From contig OZ244244.1 of assembly GCA_965217125.1 (NCBI GenBank), positions 1,426,001 through 1,490,000 on the forward strand: DNA of 64,000 bases, written 5' to 3'. Below the pieces are notes generated by a model, which worked only from the letters and a program-made list of their open reading frames with translations, was not told the DNA's origin and made no database searches. The position numbers were made by a program, and so were the translations under genes. This DNA comes from JAAOIF01 sp965217125. GTDB lineage: Bacteria > Pseudomonadota > Gammaproteobacteria > PS1 > Pseudothioglobaceae. Shown in pieces: positions 34,466-43,818 of the stretch. How positions within the stretch are numbered: the first letter of the stretch is position 1; every line of letters begins with the position of its first letter.

Positions 34466-35319
34466 AAGATATTCTAGGTATGTTAAGAATGCCGGGTGGC
34501 GAGAATGAAAGAAAAACAGTAAGTTTTGGCGATTCTTCTTTAGTTAGCGCGCCTGGTGGGCGGATTTTGAGTTTTGCCAGTGTTTTTGCATTGGTTGTGT
34601 TGTGGCTTGTGTCTGATTATTTTGGCTGGATAGGAGAGATTTTTTGGCCTCATATGGCAAGCGTATGGTATCAGTTGCAAAATATTTCCTCAGAAGGGTT
34701 TCGCGGTGCAACGCTGATTGAGCACATATCTATTAGTGTTTATAGAGTGTTAGCTGGCTTTTTCTTAGGCTGTTTGATTGGCATCCCCTTAGGTTTTATG
34801 CTGGCATTATCAAGAACTATGAATCGCATCTTAGACCCGATTGTTGAATTTTTCCGTCCGATGCCGCCACTTGCACTAATCCCGTTGGTTATTTTGTGGC
34901 TTGGAATTGGCGAAACTGCAAAGATCTTTTTATTATTTTTGGCTGCCCTTTGGATTATGGCGCTTGCTACGCGTTCAGGTGCGATGGCAACTAATCTTTC
35001 AAAGATTCACGCCGCTTATACTTTAAATGCAAATAAAGTGCAGATTTTGTTCAAAGTTATCCTGCCTAATGCACTACCAGAAATATTTACTGGAATGCGT
35101 GTCTCTATGGGTGTATGTTGGGGAACAGTGGTTGCAGCAGAATTAGTAGCTGCTGAATCTGGTATTGGTATGATGATTATGGTCGCTAGTAAGTTTTTAT
35201 CAACTGATATTGTGGTTTTGGGCGTTATTTTAATAAGTTTAGTTGCTTATGGAATTGATATATTTATGCGTTTTTTAGAAACAAAATTTGTGCCTTGGCG
35301 TGGTAAAGGCAGAAGTTAA
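34462..35319 (+). CDS. tauC: Taurine-type ABC transporter permease
   Basis: A 285-residue integral membrane permease starting at the ATG at 34462, which has AAGGAG 5 bases before it and overlaps the tauB stop. About six helices are predicted. The EAA-type loop contacting the ATPase is seen as HAAYTLNANKVQILFKVILPNALPEIFTGMRV. The motif EFFRPMPPLALIPLVILWLGIGE is characteristic of the TauC/SsuC group. It completes the importer. Confidence 0.92.
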   Translation: MKDILGMLRMPGGENERKTVSFGDSSLVSAPGGRILSFASVFALVVLWLVSDYFGWIGEIFWPHMASVWYQLQNISSEGFRGATLIEHISISVYRVLAGFFLGCLIGIPLGFMLALSRTMNRILDPIVEFFRPMPPLALIPLVILWLGIGETAKIFLLFLAALWIMALATRSGAMATNLSKIHAAYTLNANKVQILFKVILPNALPEIFTGMRVSMGVCWGTVVAAELVAAESGIGMMIMVASKFLSTDIVVLGVILISLVAYGIDIFMRFLETKFVPWRGKGRS

Positions 35320-35352
35320 ACACAACTTTATAACTTAACTAAAAATAAAATT

Positions 35353-35733
35353 ATGCAACAACAACAACATTATAAATTATTAGAAGAATTTGGCAAAGCA
35401 TTTAATAACCATAACTCAGAGTTACTAATGAGTATGATGCATGATGATGCTACTTTTTATACCTTGGCGGGAAGCACTGTAAATGGCAATAAAATTGTTG
35501 GAACTGATAAAATAAAAAAGGCTTTTGAATCGGTTTGGGCATTAATGCCTGATGCTCATTGGAACTCTATAAATGTATTTATAATTGGTGAAGATATGGC
35601 TTTATCTCAGTGGATTTTTACTGGCACTAATGCACAAAATAATACGCGTATCGAGGCGCAAGGGTGTGATATTTTTACATTTAAAGATGGGAAAATTTTC
35701 ATTAAAAATGCTTTTAGAAAACAATTAGTATAA
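35353..35733 (+). CDS. tauX: SnoaL/NTF2-fold protein, candidate taurine dehydrogenase small subunit
   Basis: A 126-residue protein with an NTF2-like (SnoaL) pattern: FGKAFNNHNSELLMSMMHDDATFYTLAG near the N-terminus and TRIEAQGCDIFTFKDGKIFIKNAF at the end. Its position immediately before a DAO-type FAD oxidoreductase in a taurine cluster matches the tauX-tauY arrangement of taurine dehydrogenase known from Rhodobacter. I assign TauX from fold and context; sequence identity to a characterised TauX could not be checked. No signal peptide is visible. Confidence 0.55.
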   Translation: MQQQQHYKLLEEFGKAFNNHNSELLMSMMHDDATFYTLAGSTVNGNKIVGTDKIKKAFESVWALMPDAHWNSINVFIIGEDMALSQWIFTGTNAQNNTRIEAQGCDIFTFKDGKIFIKNAFRKQLV

Positions 35734-35743
35734 GTAGATGTAA

Positions 35744-37117
35744 ATGAGTAGTGTTCTTAGCCCTTATAATAAGCATTATGATCCGTTAGTAAATAAAACA
35801 CCTGGTCATGGTGTTGATTATGCCCCGACTTATTGGATGGATTCAGTAGGTATTATCCCTAAAGATGATGGCACTATAACAGATGATATAACAACAGATG
35901 TTGCTATTATTGGCTCTGGGTTTACAGGTCTTTGCACTGCTTTATTTTTAGCAAAAAAATACAATATTAAAGCAACTGTCCTAGAGGCAAATCAATTATC
36001 TTGGGGTTGTAGCAGTCGTAATGGCGGACAAGCCCAACTATCTGCTGGACGACTTGCTCGTAGTGAGTGGATTAAGAAATGGGGCGTTCAAACTGCAAAA
36101 AATCTACATTTAGAAATTTGCGACGGATTAGAAACCTTTAGCTCTGTTATAAAAAATGAAAAAATACAATGTGACATTACTCAAAAAGGGCATTTACACA
36201 TAGCACATAAGCCATCTGTATTATTAAAATTACATAAAGAATCAAAAATTAATAATGAAGTTTTTAATTATAAAACAAAAATCCTAGATAGCGATACCCT
36301 GCATGATCAATATATCAACGAAAGAAATAGTTATGGCGCTTTATTAGAGCCTGAAGGTTTTGGGGTTCAGCCAGCAAAACTAGCTTTTGGATATGCTAAA
36401 GCCGCAAGGCATTATGGAGCTAAAATACATACTTCAAGCCCTGTTATTGGTTGGCAAGAAAAACAAGGCTATAATTATTTACAAACGCCAAATGCTGTTG
36501 TTAAAGCAAAAACTGTTGCAGTAGCAACTGGTGGTTATACTCATGCCTGTTTGCATAAAAGTTTGTCATATAATTATATGCCTATCTTATCTAATGCTGT
36601 TGTAACACGAGTTTTGACTAAAGAAGAAATCAATGCTTGTGGATTAAAAACAAATATTATTATTACTGATACTCGCGTATTGCGTTTTTATTATAGATTG
36701 CTGCCTGATAACCGCCTACAAATTGGCACTCGTAGTGCAATTACGGGCAAACATGCCAGTAAAAAAAAGCACTATGATCTACTTATTAATGGCATGCACA
36801 ATAAATTTCCTGCCTTAATCTCAGTAAAAATTGATTACTCATGGTGGGGCTGGGTTGATGTAAGTCATGATATGATGCCTAGGATTATCAAAGCAGATAA
36901 AGATAAAATATTTTTTATGCACTTGGTTATGGTGGCAATGGAGTATCATTTTCTGCACAAGCAGGAAAAAGAATGGCTCAAAGAATTTCTGGTAATTTTG
37001 ATAAAAAACTCAATTTACTACCTATTTATAATAACTCATTACCAACACATCCCTTTAGACCTTTTCGTCGTATTGGGCAAAAACTCGCTTACTACTATTA
37101 CCATGCTAAAGATTTAG
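35744..37117 (+). CDS. tauY: TauY-like FAD-dependent oxidoreductase with C-terminal frameshift
   Basis: A DAO-family flavoprotein, candidate large subunit of taurine dehydrogenase (taurine to sulfoacetaldehyde plus ammonia). The dinucleotide-binding motif VAIIGSGFTGLCTALFLA lies at about 50-67, followed by CSSRNGGQAQLSAGR. It aligns throughout with the protein at 40323-41702 until DMMPRIIKADKDKIFF. After the T6 run at 36911-36916 it reads an unrelated tail. One extra T would give YALGYGGNGVSFSAQAGKRM and restore the family C-terminus to a TAA at 37120-37122. That missing part contains the last FAD-contacting GYxGNGV loop, so as read the protein is probably inactive unless the frameshift is an error or is bypassed. 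Confidence 0.75.
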   Translation: MSSVLSPYNKHYDPLVNKTPGHGVDYAPTYWMDSVGIIPKDDGTITDDITTDVAIIGSGFTGLCTALFLAKKYNIKATVLEANQLSWGCSSRNGGQAQLSAGRLARSEWIKKWGVQTAKNLHLEICDGLETFSSVIKNEKIQCDITQKGHLHIAHKPSVLLKLHKESKINNEVFNYKTKILDSDTLHDQYINERNSYGALLEPEGFGVQPAKLAFGYAKAARHYGAKIHTSSPVIGWQEKQGYNYLQTPNAVVKAKTVAVATGGYTHACLHKSLSYNYMPILSNAVVTRVLTKEEINACGLKTNIIITDTRVLRFYYRLLPDNRLQIGTRSAITGKHASKKKHYDLLINGMHNKFPALISVKIDYSWWGWVDVSHDMMPRIIKADKDKIFFMHLVMVAMEYHFLHKQEKEWLKEFLVILIKNSIYYLFIITHYQHIPLDLFVVLGKNSLTTITMLKI

Positions 37118-37192
37118 TATAATGGGACTATTAAAAGCAGTTTATTAAAAGATGAATATTTATATCTAATACATAATATAGGAGAAATAATA

Positions 37193-38950
37193 ATGGCAAT
37201 AAAAATGACACCAAGTGAGGCTTTTGTAGAGACAATGGCTGCTAACGGAGTTAGTGATATTTTTGGAATAATGGGTTCGGCTTTTATGGATTCTATGGAT
37301 ATATTTGAGCCAGCAGGCATAAGATTTATTCCAGTAGTTCATGAACAAGGTGCTGCACATATGGCAGACGGCTACGCAAGAGTTAGTGGCAAACACGGTG
37401 TTTGTATAGGGCAAAATGGACCAGGTATTAGTAATTGTGTAACAGCAATAGCGGCGGCATTTTGGGCACATACTCCGGTGGTAATAATTACTCCAGAAAC
37501 CGGCACTATGGGGCAAGGTTTAGGCGGGTTTCAAGAAGCAAATCAATTGCCAATGTTTGAAGAATTTACTAAATATCAAGGGCATGTTTGTAATCCAAAT
37601 AGAATTGCAGAATTTACTGCCAGATGTTTTGATCGGGCAATATCTGACATGGGTCCAACTCAATTAAATATTCCTCGTGATTATTTTTATGGTGAAATTG
37701 AAGTGGCAATCCCTAAACCAGCAAAAGTTAAATTAGGTTATGGTTCTGAGGAATCTATAAATCAAGCAATTGAGTTAATCAAACAAGCAAAATTCCCAGT
37801 TATTGTTTCAGGAGGCGGAGTGGTAATGTCAGGCGGTGTAGATAGTTGCATACAATTAGCAGAAGTGCTATCAGCCCCTGTTGTTAATAGTTATTTGCAT
37901 AATGATTCTTTTCCTGCCAGCCATAAATTATGGTGTGGACCTTTAGGGTATCAAGGCTCAAAAGCTGGAATGAAACTTATATCACAAGCCGATGTTGTTA
38001 TTGCGCTTGGCACTAGATTAGGGCCATTTGGAACACTACCGCAACATAATATGGATTATTGGCCAAAAGATGCAAAAATAATTCAAATAGATGCTGACCA
38101 TAAAATGCTTGGCTTAGTTAAACCAATTTCTGTAGGTATTTATGCTGATGCTAAAGCAGCGGCAATAGAGCTAACTAAACGCTTAGGCAATGAAGAACTT
38201 GTTTGTAAAAGCAATGCAGCAGAAAGATTGCAAAAAGTAAAATTAGAAAAAGAGTTATGGGAAAAAGAATTAGACGGCTGGATTCACGAAAAAGATTCTT
38301 ATAGTATGGATATGATTGCAGAAAATAAAGAAAACTATCTACATCCAAGACAAGTATTACGAGAATTAGAAAAAGCAATGCCCTCAGATGTTATGGTATC
38401 AACCGATATAGGTAATATTAATTCAGTTGCTAATAGTTATTTAAGATTTGAAAAACCAAGAAGTTTTTTTGCCGCTATGAGTTGGGGTAATTGTGGTTAC
38501 GCATTTCCGACAATTGTTGGTGCTAAATTAGCAGCCCCAGACCGTCCAGCAATAGCTTATGTCGGCGATGGTGCTTGGGCTATGAGTATGGTAGAAACTA
38601 TGACTTGTGTTCGCCATAATATTCCAGTAACTGTAGTGGTATTCCATAATAAACACTGGGGTGCTGAGAAGAAAAACCAAGTGGATTTTTATGGTAGGCG
38701 ATTTGTCGCAGCAGAATTAGATCATCAAAACTTTACTGAAATTGCTAAATCAATGGGGGCAGAAGGCATAAGAGTGGATAAATTAGAAAATGTTGGAGTG
38801 GCTCTTAAAAAAGCAGTTGATGCTCAAATGAATCAAGGTAAAACAACAATTATAGAAATAATGTGCACCAGAGAATTAGGCGACCCATTTAGAAAAGACG
38901 CATTAAGCAAACCCGTTAGATTTCTTGATAAATATAAAAAATATGTTTAA
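37193..38950 (+). CDS. xsc: Sulfoacetaldehyde acetyltransferase
   Basis: Xsc is a thiamine-diphosphate enzyme that converts sulfoacetaldehyde and phosphate to acetyl phosphate and sulfite. The 585-residue protein starts MAIKMTPSEAFVETMAANGV, then DIFGIMGSAFMDSMDIFEPAGIRFIPVVHEQ with the catalytic glutamate, and QNGPGISNCVTAIAAAFWAHTPVV. It carries the ThDP motif GDGAWAMSMVETMTCVRHNIPVTVVVFHNKHWGAEKKN (GDG...N). AGGAG lies about 7 bases before the ATG. It is the diagnostic enzyme of the C2-sulfonate pathway and defines this region as a taurine module. Confidence 0.95.
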   Translation: MAIKMTPSEAFVETMAANGVSDIFGIMGSAFMDSMDIFEPAGIRFIPVVHEQGAAHMADGYARVSGKHGVCIGQNGPGISNCVTAIAAAFWAHTPVVIITPETGTMGQGLGGFQEANQLPMFEEFTKYQGHVCNPNRIAEFTARCFDRAISDMGPTQLNIPRDYFYGEIEVAIPKPAKVKLGYGSEESINQAIELIKQAKFPVIVSGGGVVMSGGVDSCIQLAEVLSAPVVNSYLHNDSFPASHKLWCGPLGYQGSKAGMKLISQADVVIALGTRLGPFGTLPQHNMDYWPKDAKIIQIDADHKMLGLVKPISVGIYADAKAAAIELTKRLGNEELVCKSNAAERLQKVKLEKELWEKELDGWIHEKDSYSMDMIAENKENYLHPRQVLRELEKAMPSDVMVSTDIGNINSVANSYLRFEKPRSFFAAMSWGNCGYAFPTIVGAKLAAPDRPAIAYVGDGAWAMSMVETMTCVRHNIPVTVVVFHNKHWGAEKKNQVDFYGRRFVAAELDHQNFTEIAKSMGAEGIRVDKLENVGVALKKAVDAQMNQGKTTIIEIMCTRELGDPFRKDALSKPVRFLDKYKKYV

Positions 38951-39009
38951 GTGGCTTTAAGATAATTCTATAATTTTTGCTAAAAGCTAAATTATTCAGG
39001 TTTTTTTAA

Positions 39010-40008
39010 ATGAGTCTATTAACTAAGTTATCTAAGCAAGCACAACAAAACTTAAAAACAATAATCCTTCCAGAAGGAGAAGATGAAAGAGTTTTAAGTG
39101 CTTGCCACACATCTCAAAAAAATAAAATTGCCAAAATAATTTTATTAGGCGATAAGCAAATTATTGCAGATAAAGTCAAATCTTTAAAATTAAACATAGG
39201 CACAACAGAAATAATATCTCCAAAAGATTTTATTAAACACCAAGAGTTGCTAGAATTATTGCAACAAACTTATAAAAAGAAAAATAAAGCATTTTCTCAA
39301 GAACAGTTACAACAACAACTAAAAAACCCACTATATTTTGCCAACCTTTATCTCCAAGCCAATAAAGCTGATGGTTGTGTTGTAGGTTGTGTGCATTCAA
39401 CAGCCGATGTATTGCGTTGTGCTTTTTCTATACTTGGCACTAAAGCAAATACAAAAACTATATCAGGCGTATTTATAATAATTAATAAAGAGAAAATATA
39501 CTTATTTGCTGATTGTGCTGTAGTTGTCGATCCAAGTGTTGAACAGTTAAAAGATATAGCGATAAGCACAGCACAAACCGCCAAAACATTATTAAATACT
39601 CAAATTAAAATAGCTATGCTTAGCTTTTCAACTTACGCAAGTGGCAAACATCCAATAAGTGAAAAAATATCTCAAGCAACAGCTCTTATCAAACAACAAA
39701 TCAAACAACATAAAATGGATTTTATAGTAGATGGAGAACTACAATTAGATGCTGCAATATGTGAAGATATAAGTAAGATTAAGGCTCCAAATAGCCCAGT
39801 AAAAGGGCAGGCAAATGTATTGATATTTCCAGATTTAAACTCAGGGAATATAGGCTATAAACTGGTGCAAAGACTAGCTGGGGCAAAAGCAATTGGCCCT
39901 ATTTTGCAAGGAATAGCAAAACCAGTAAATGACTTATCAAGAGGAGCCTCAGTAGAAGATATTGTTAATATGATTATTATTACTGCTAATCAGGCAAATA
40001 GTATCTAG
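39010..40008 (+). CDS. pta: Phosphate acetyltransferase
   Basis: Pta interconverts acetyl phosphate and acetyl-CoA. The 332-residue single-domain form starts with ILPEGEDERVLSACH. It includes VVGCVHSTADVLRCAF, MLSFSTYASGKHP and ANVLIFPDLNSGNIGYKLVQRLAGAKAIGPILQG, the standard signatures. Following xsc by 60 bases, it would turn the acetyl phosphate from sulfoacetaldehyde cleavage into acetyl-CoA, as in other xsc-pta clusters. No acetate kinase gene is seen. Confidence 0.95.
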   Translation: MSLLTKLSKQAQQNLKTIILPEGEDERVLSACHTSQKNKIAKIILLGDKQIIADKVKSLKLNIGTTEIISPKDFIKHQELLELLQQTYKKKNKAFSQEQLQQQLKNPLYFANLYLQANKADGCVVGCVHSTADVLRCAFSILGTKANTKTISGVFIIINKEKIYLFADCAVVVDPSVEQLKDIAISTAQTAKTLLNTQIKIAMLSFSTYASGKHPISEKISQATALIKQQIKQHKMDFIVDGELQLDAAICEDISKIKAPNSPVKGQANVLIFPDLNSGNIGYKLVQRLAGAKAIGPILQGIAKPVNDLSRGASVEDIVNMIIITANQANSI

Positions 40009-40010
40009 GG

Positions 40011-40042
40011 AAATCAAGTGATATTGACCACTTTGATTTTTT
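40011..40042. terminator. Terminator between pta and the small convergent gene
   Basis: AAATCAAGTG (40011-40020) pairs with CACTTTGATTT (40029-40039) with one bulged base, followed by a run of T to 40042. Reverse-complemented, the stem is preceded by GCTTAA and has a short U tract, so it may serve both convergent transcripts. Confidence 0.6.
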
Positions 40043-40241
40043 AAGCTAATCGACTAATAATGGTATTGAGCAAAACAAAGCCATAAGCACCTGCAATATA
40101 AAGCCCAGCGAATAACATTCTAGTTTCCGTTTTGCTAGCTAATTCTTTATTGCGTTCATCTATCACTTTGGCAATTGCCTCAGCAGGTTTTCGCTCCAAA
40201 CCTGATTCTTGTAATATTTTTGTAATGCCTAAAGTATCCAT
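40041..40241 (-). CDS. Small protein with helical N-terminus and membrane helix
   Basis: A 66-residue protein: a helical, charged N-terminal part (MDTLGITKILQESGLERKPA, then IAKVIDERNKELASK) and one C-terminal hydrophobic helix (LFAGLYIAGAYGFVLLNTII). The layout is that of the DUF1640/CCDC90-like small coiled-coil proteins and recalls the protein at 4052-4294. Function is unknown. It is convergent with pta across a shared terminator. Confidence 0.55.
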   Translation of the reverse strand: MDTLGITKILQESGLERKPAEAIAKVIDERNKELASKTETRMLFAGLYIAGAYGFVLLNTIISRLA

Positions 40242-40322
40242 ATCGGCTATTATAACCTAATTATTATAAATAAGGTAAATTTACAAGCTTTAGCATTAAC
40301 TAAGACTTATTGTAACTTCAAT

Positions 40323-41702
40323 TCAAGGTAATTTATCCAACATATTAAAATAGTGAAACATTAGCCGTTGCCCTATTCTACGAAATGGGCGCAGTATATG
40401 GCTTGGCAATGGTGTAGTAAATATAGGCAAATCACTTTCCTTTATGGGTTTCCCCGCCACTAATTGTGCTAACTTTTTAGCAGCATAGGCGGAAAAAGAA
40501 ACACCATTACCACTGTAGCCTTGAGCATAATAAAATTGCTGTTTTTTATCTGGTTGGACAATACGCGGCATCATATCGTGACTAATATCCATCCATCCAT
40601 CCCAAAAATACTCTAATTTAATGCCTTTAAGTATTGGAAATTTATTTGCTATTGCTTTTTCTACCACAAGACGATGCTTAGGATTTTGTGCATCAGCACC
40701 AGTTATTGCACTACGCGTGCCAATTTGTAATCTATTATCGGGCAAAAATCGGTAATAATAACGCAACTTTCGGCTATCTGTGAAATATAAATTACTGTTA
40801 AATCGACAAGCTACAATTTCCTCATTAGTCAATACTCTGGTTACAGCAGAATTTGCCATTATTGGCATATTTTTATATGACAACAAGGGGTGCAAACTAT
40901 TATGTGTATAGCCCGCTGTAGCAACTACTACAGCACGCGCTTTGATAGTGCCATTAGGAGTTGTTAAAATATGCTTTGTTTTAATGGTTTTCCAATCAAC
41001 AACAGGGCTTTTAGGGTGTACTGTTGCACCATAAGAGCGCGCAACACGCATATATCCAAAAGCCAGTTTTAATGGATGCAGCGCAATACCAATTGGCTCA
41101 ACCAACGCGCCAAAGGCTTCTTCATCTTTGATATATTTATGGTGTAGAGTCTCTCTACTGATAATGTGGCTTTTGTAATTAAAGACCTGATTCAAAATTT
41201 GCGATTCAACGGTGAGTTTTTTCATTGCTGAAGCATTATGGGCAACCAAAATATTACCATTACCAAATGACTCACAATCAATTTGCTCACTCTCCACTAA
41301 GGATTGAAAAACAGCAAAACCCTCTAAGGTGTTTAAATGTATTTTTTTCGCCATTTGCTCTCCCCAGCGTTTTATCCACTGGCTTCGACTTAGTCGCCCC
41401 CAGGCCAAATGAGCTTGGCCACCATTTCTACTAGAACAACCCCAGCCCGGGTAATTTGCCTCTAATACAGTGGCCTTAATGCCATATTCCTTAGCAAGAA
41501 ACATCGCGGTTGCCAATCCGGTAAAACCAGCACCAATGATTGCAACATCAACATCTATATTGCCACTAATTGCAAAGTCATTTTCTGGTGGTTTTCCTGC
41601 TGTTGCAACCCAATAACTTGGGGCAAAATCCATTCCATATCCAGGTATTTTATCTACCAATGGATCGTAATTTGGATTGTATTTTATAGTGTTTTTTTGC
41701 AT
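40323..41702 (-). CDS. Second TauY-like FAD-dependent oxidoreductase
   Basis: A 459-residue DAO-family flavoprotein, intact paralogue of the frameshifted gene at 35744. It has NYDPLVDKIPGYGMDFAPSYW at the N-terminus, VAIIGAGFTGLATAMFLA for FAD binding, CSSRNGGQAHLAWGR, and the C-terminal YYAQGYSGNGVSFSAYAAKK. I start it at the ATG at 41702; the frame can begin at a TTG two codons earlier. It may supply the taurine dehydrogenase large-subunit activity or act on a related amine. It is the last gene of a minus-strand group after two LysE-type exporters and a DUF1272 gene. Confidence 0.8.
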   Translation of the reverse strand: MQKNTIKYNPNYDPLVDKIPGYGMDFAPSYWVATAGKPPENDFAISGNIDVDVAIIGAGFTGLATAMFLAKEYGIKATVLEANYPGWGCSSRNGGQAHLAWGRLSRSQWIKRWGEQMAKKIHLNTLEGFAVFQSLVESEQIDCESFGNGNILVAHNASAMKKLTVESQILNQVFNYKSHIISRETLHHKYIKDEEAFGALVEPIGIALHPLKLAFGYMRVARSYGATVHPKSPVVDWKTIKTKHILTTPNGTIKARAVVVATAGYTHNSLHPLLSYKNMPIMANSAVTRVLTNEEIVACRFNSNLYFTDSRKLRYYYRFLPDNRLQIGTRSAITGADAQNPKHRLVVEKAIANKFPILKGIKLEYFWDGWMDISHDMMPRIVQPDKKQQFYYAQGYSGNGVSFSAYAAKKLAQLVAGKPIKESDLPIFTTPLPSHILRPFRRIGQRLMFHYFNMLDKLP

Positions 41703-41771
41703 ATACAAAATAATGGAAACAGGCTATTTTTATTGTAAAAACTAATAAAAAAGTAGCCCGTCCATTCTTTA

Positions 41772-42389
41772 TTATGTTTTTTCAAACCCAATATTAAAAG
41801 CCTCATTAAATAAAAATAAAGCAAATAATATTAGTAATCCACAGGCTAAATAAGAGAAATTATTTGCTAGTAATTTAGTGCCAATCTTGCCTATTATAAT
41901 ATAAATAACAAATGCTAAGCTTGAGATTATCAACATAGTAACAGCAAATATAAGTGCATTAAAAATGATATTTTGGCTAAGTTGATTAACAATGACAGCG
42001 CCTGATGGAAATAATAGCCATATTTTAGGTGAGAGTAACATAACCCATGCTAAATTCAAAAAGCTAAGCTCAAATGGCTTGTTAGATTTTTTACTTTTAA
42101 GGGTTTTATAAGCAAGATAAGTAATATACGAGCCACCTAATAGATAAAGTAGCAATCCAATTTGAGCAAAAAATAAAGAAACAAATTTAATAAATATAAC
42201 ACAAATAACAGCTTGACTAAATTGAATAGAAATATTAACAGGAAAAAATACCTTGATAAAAAAATGCCAAATATCAGCGACATTAAGTTTGCTGGTCGCC
42301 TCCATCACTGCTACCCATACCGGACCTGGGGTAATATAAAATATCATCCAAAATACTATAACTTTATATAATATATCAGCGTCCATCAT
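41772..42389 (-). CDS. LysE/RhtB-family transporter
   Basis: A 205-residue membrane protein with about six helices and the family's N-terminal motif MIFYITPGPVWVAVMEATS (the LysE family has PGP followed by a polar helix). LysE/RhtB proteins export amino acids or related small zwitterions. It is paired with a second LysE-family gene 2 bases upstream, so the two may form one transporter or handle two substrates. Proximity to the taurine genes suggests an amine or sulfonate export role, which is inference. Confidence 0.75.
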   Translation of the reverse strand: MMDADILYKVIVFWMIFYITPGPVWVAVMEATSKLNVADIWHFFIKVFFPVNISIQFSQAVICVIFIKFVSLFFAQIGLLLYLLGGSYITYLAYKTLKSKKSNKPFELSFLNLAWVMLLSPKIWLLFPSGAVIVNQLSQNIIFNALIFAVTMLIISSLAFVIYIIIGKIGTKLLANNFSYLACGLLILFALFLFNEAFNIGFEKT

Positions 42390-42391
42390 TT

Positions 42392-42994
42392 TTATTGTCC
42401 ATGCTTAGTTGCTGCTAATGCTGCACTTGCAGCAAGGTATAAAGCACTACTAAAGTAATTTTGTGTGGCTGCAGATTTGTTGCTTAGCACTGATGCCAAT
42501 TTATTTGCCAACAAAGCATAGCTTGTATCAACCGCAACAGCTAAAACCCAAAATATACTTGATAACAGTGCAATTTGACTAAAATATGACTCTGACGAAG
42601 AAACAAATTGAGGCAAAAAAGCACTAAAGAATAAAATAGTTTTTGGGTTAGTTAACGAAACCCAAAAACCTTTGTGAAAAGAGCCTATAGCTGAAATTGC
42701 TTGGTGTTGGGCTTTTTGCACTGCACTTTTTAAATGGCTAATACCAAGATAACAAAGATAAACAACCCCAGCCCATTTAAGCCACAAAAAACCTGATGCT
42801 AAAGTAGAAACGAACCACGATGTCCCAATAGCAGCAATAAACAATTGAACTATCGTAGCAGTACTTGTGCCAGCAACAGTTTGCAAACCTCGTAATCTAC
42901 CATGTGAAATACAGGTAGATACAATAATTAAAACATTTGGTCCTGGAAAGATGACAACGCCAATAGAAACAATGGTAAAAAGTAGTATTTCCAT
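42392..42994 (-). CDS. LysE/RhtB-family transporter
   Basis: A 200-residue, six-helix membrane protein starting MEILLFTIVSIGVVIFPGPN, with the signature PGPNVLIIVSTCISHGRLRGLQTVAGTSTAT and LTNPKTILFFSAFLPQFV, typical of RhtB-type exporters. It is co-transcribed with the neighbouring LysE-family gene and lies downstream of the DUF1272 gene. The substrate is unknown. Confidence 0.88.
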   Translation of the reverse strand: MEILLFTIVSIGVVIFPGPNVLIIVSTCISHGRLRGLQTVAGTSTATIVQLFIAAIGTSWFVSTLASGFLWLKWAGVVYLCYLGISHLKSAVQKAQHQAISAIGSFHKGFWVSLTNPKTILFFSAFLPQFVSSSESYFSQIALLSSIFWVLAVAVDTSYALLANKLASVLSNKSAATQNYFSSALYLAASAALAATKHGQ

Positions 42995-43015
42995 AATGAT
43001 TGTCGCAACCCTTTT

Positions 43016-43252
43016 TTACTCAATATGTTGTTTTAGCACACGCTTAGTTGATGCTGGATTATTTTTTAAAGCTGCAACAGGTCTTATTGGTCGTTTAGTC
43101 AAATTACCTGAACAATTAGGGCAAATATAATTAAATACTGATTCAGCACAACTAATGCAAAATGTACACTCAAAAGTACAAATTACAGCCTTAGTTGATT
43201 CAGCAGGTAAATCTTTATCACAACATTCGCAATTAGGCCTCAAATCTAACAT
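43016..43252 (-). CDS. DUF1272 zinc-ribbon-like protein
   Basis: A 78-residue, cysteine-rich protein with MLDLRPNCECCDKDLP, FECTFCISCAESVF and CPNCSGNLTKRPIRP, the DUF1272 family pattern. The eight or so cysteines imply bound zinc. Function is unknown. These genes are often found beside LysE-type exporters, as here. It heads the minus-strand group that ends with the TauY-like gene. Confidence 0.88.
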   Translation of the reverse strand: MLDLRPNCECCDKDLPAESTKAVICTFECTFCISCAESVFNYICPNCSGNLTKRPIRPVAALKNNPASTKRVLKQHIE

Positions 43253-43309
43253 TTAAAACTCCATTATCAAAAAAACACATAATACCCTGTTAATGATAAT
43301 GGGTGCTTT

Positions 43310-43750
43310 TTCTTTTCCATAGTGGTGTGGGTAGAAAAAGCAGAGCAAAAGCAAGAGCAAAAGCAAGAGCAGCGCTATTAGAACTGTTTGTGTATTTTTT
43401 GTACTATATCGTCTGTTTAGGGGAGGGCTGGGTAGAATGTGCATCAACTCGAGAACTCGAAGGCCCTCCCCTAAGACCCCACCCTATATAGTTTATCAAA
43501 ATCGGGCTTCGCCCTATCGCCTGGACGGCGATTTTTGCCACTGTCGCATTGAGGATTGGGGTGACATTAGATTTGTTGGTGGGTGTAGAAAAAGCAAATC
43601 AAGAGCGGTGCTATTAGGTTTGCTCTTGCTCTGTTCTGCCCTCTGTTTTCTGCCTTCTGCTCTCTGTTCATTAGATTTGTTGGGGTGGGTAGAAAAAGCA
43701 GAGCAAAATCAAGTTGATTTTTGCACATTATCACCTTGAGGATTGGGGCG
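43310..43750 (+). repeat. Composite repeat copy D
   Basis: This copy fills most of the 566-base gap after the DUF1272 gene. It has the GC-rich inverted repeat (43417-43428 with 43463-43474, TTAGGGGAGGGC arms, CTCGAG in the loop), the GGGC and ATCGCC hairpins (43504-43536), two ATTGAGGATTGGGG-type blocks and short GCAGAGCAAAA units. A short CTCTG-rich tract lies near 43632-43668. It points toward copy E across the retropepsin-like gene pair. Confidence 0.85.
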
Positions 43751-43818
43751 TAAATAATTAATATTTGTCTTTCCTTATCTTGTAGTGCGCCTTTTGAATA
43801 GGGGTGATTAGTTAGCAT

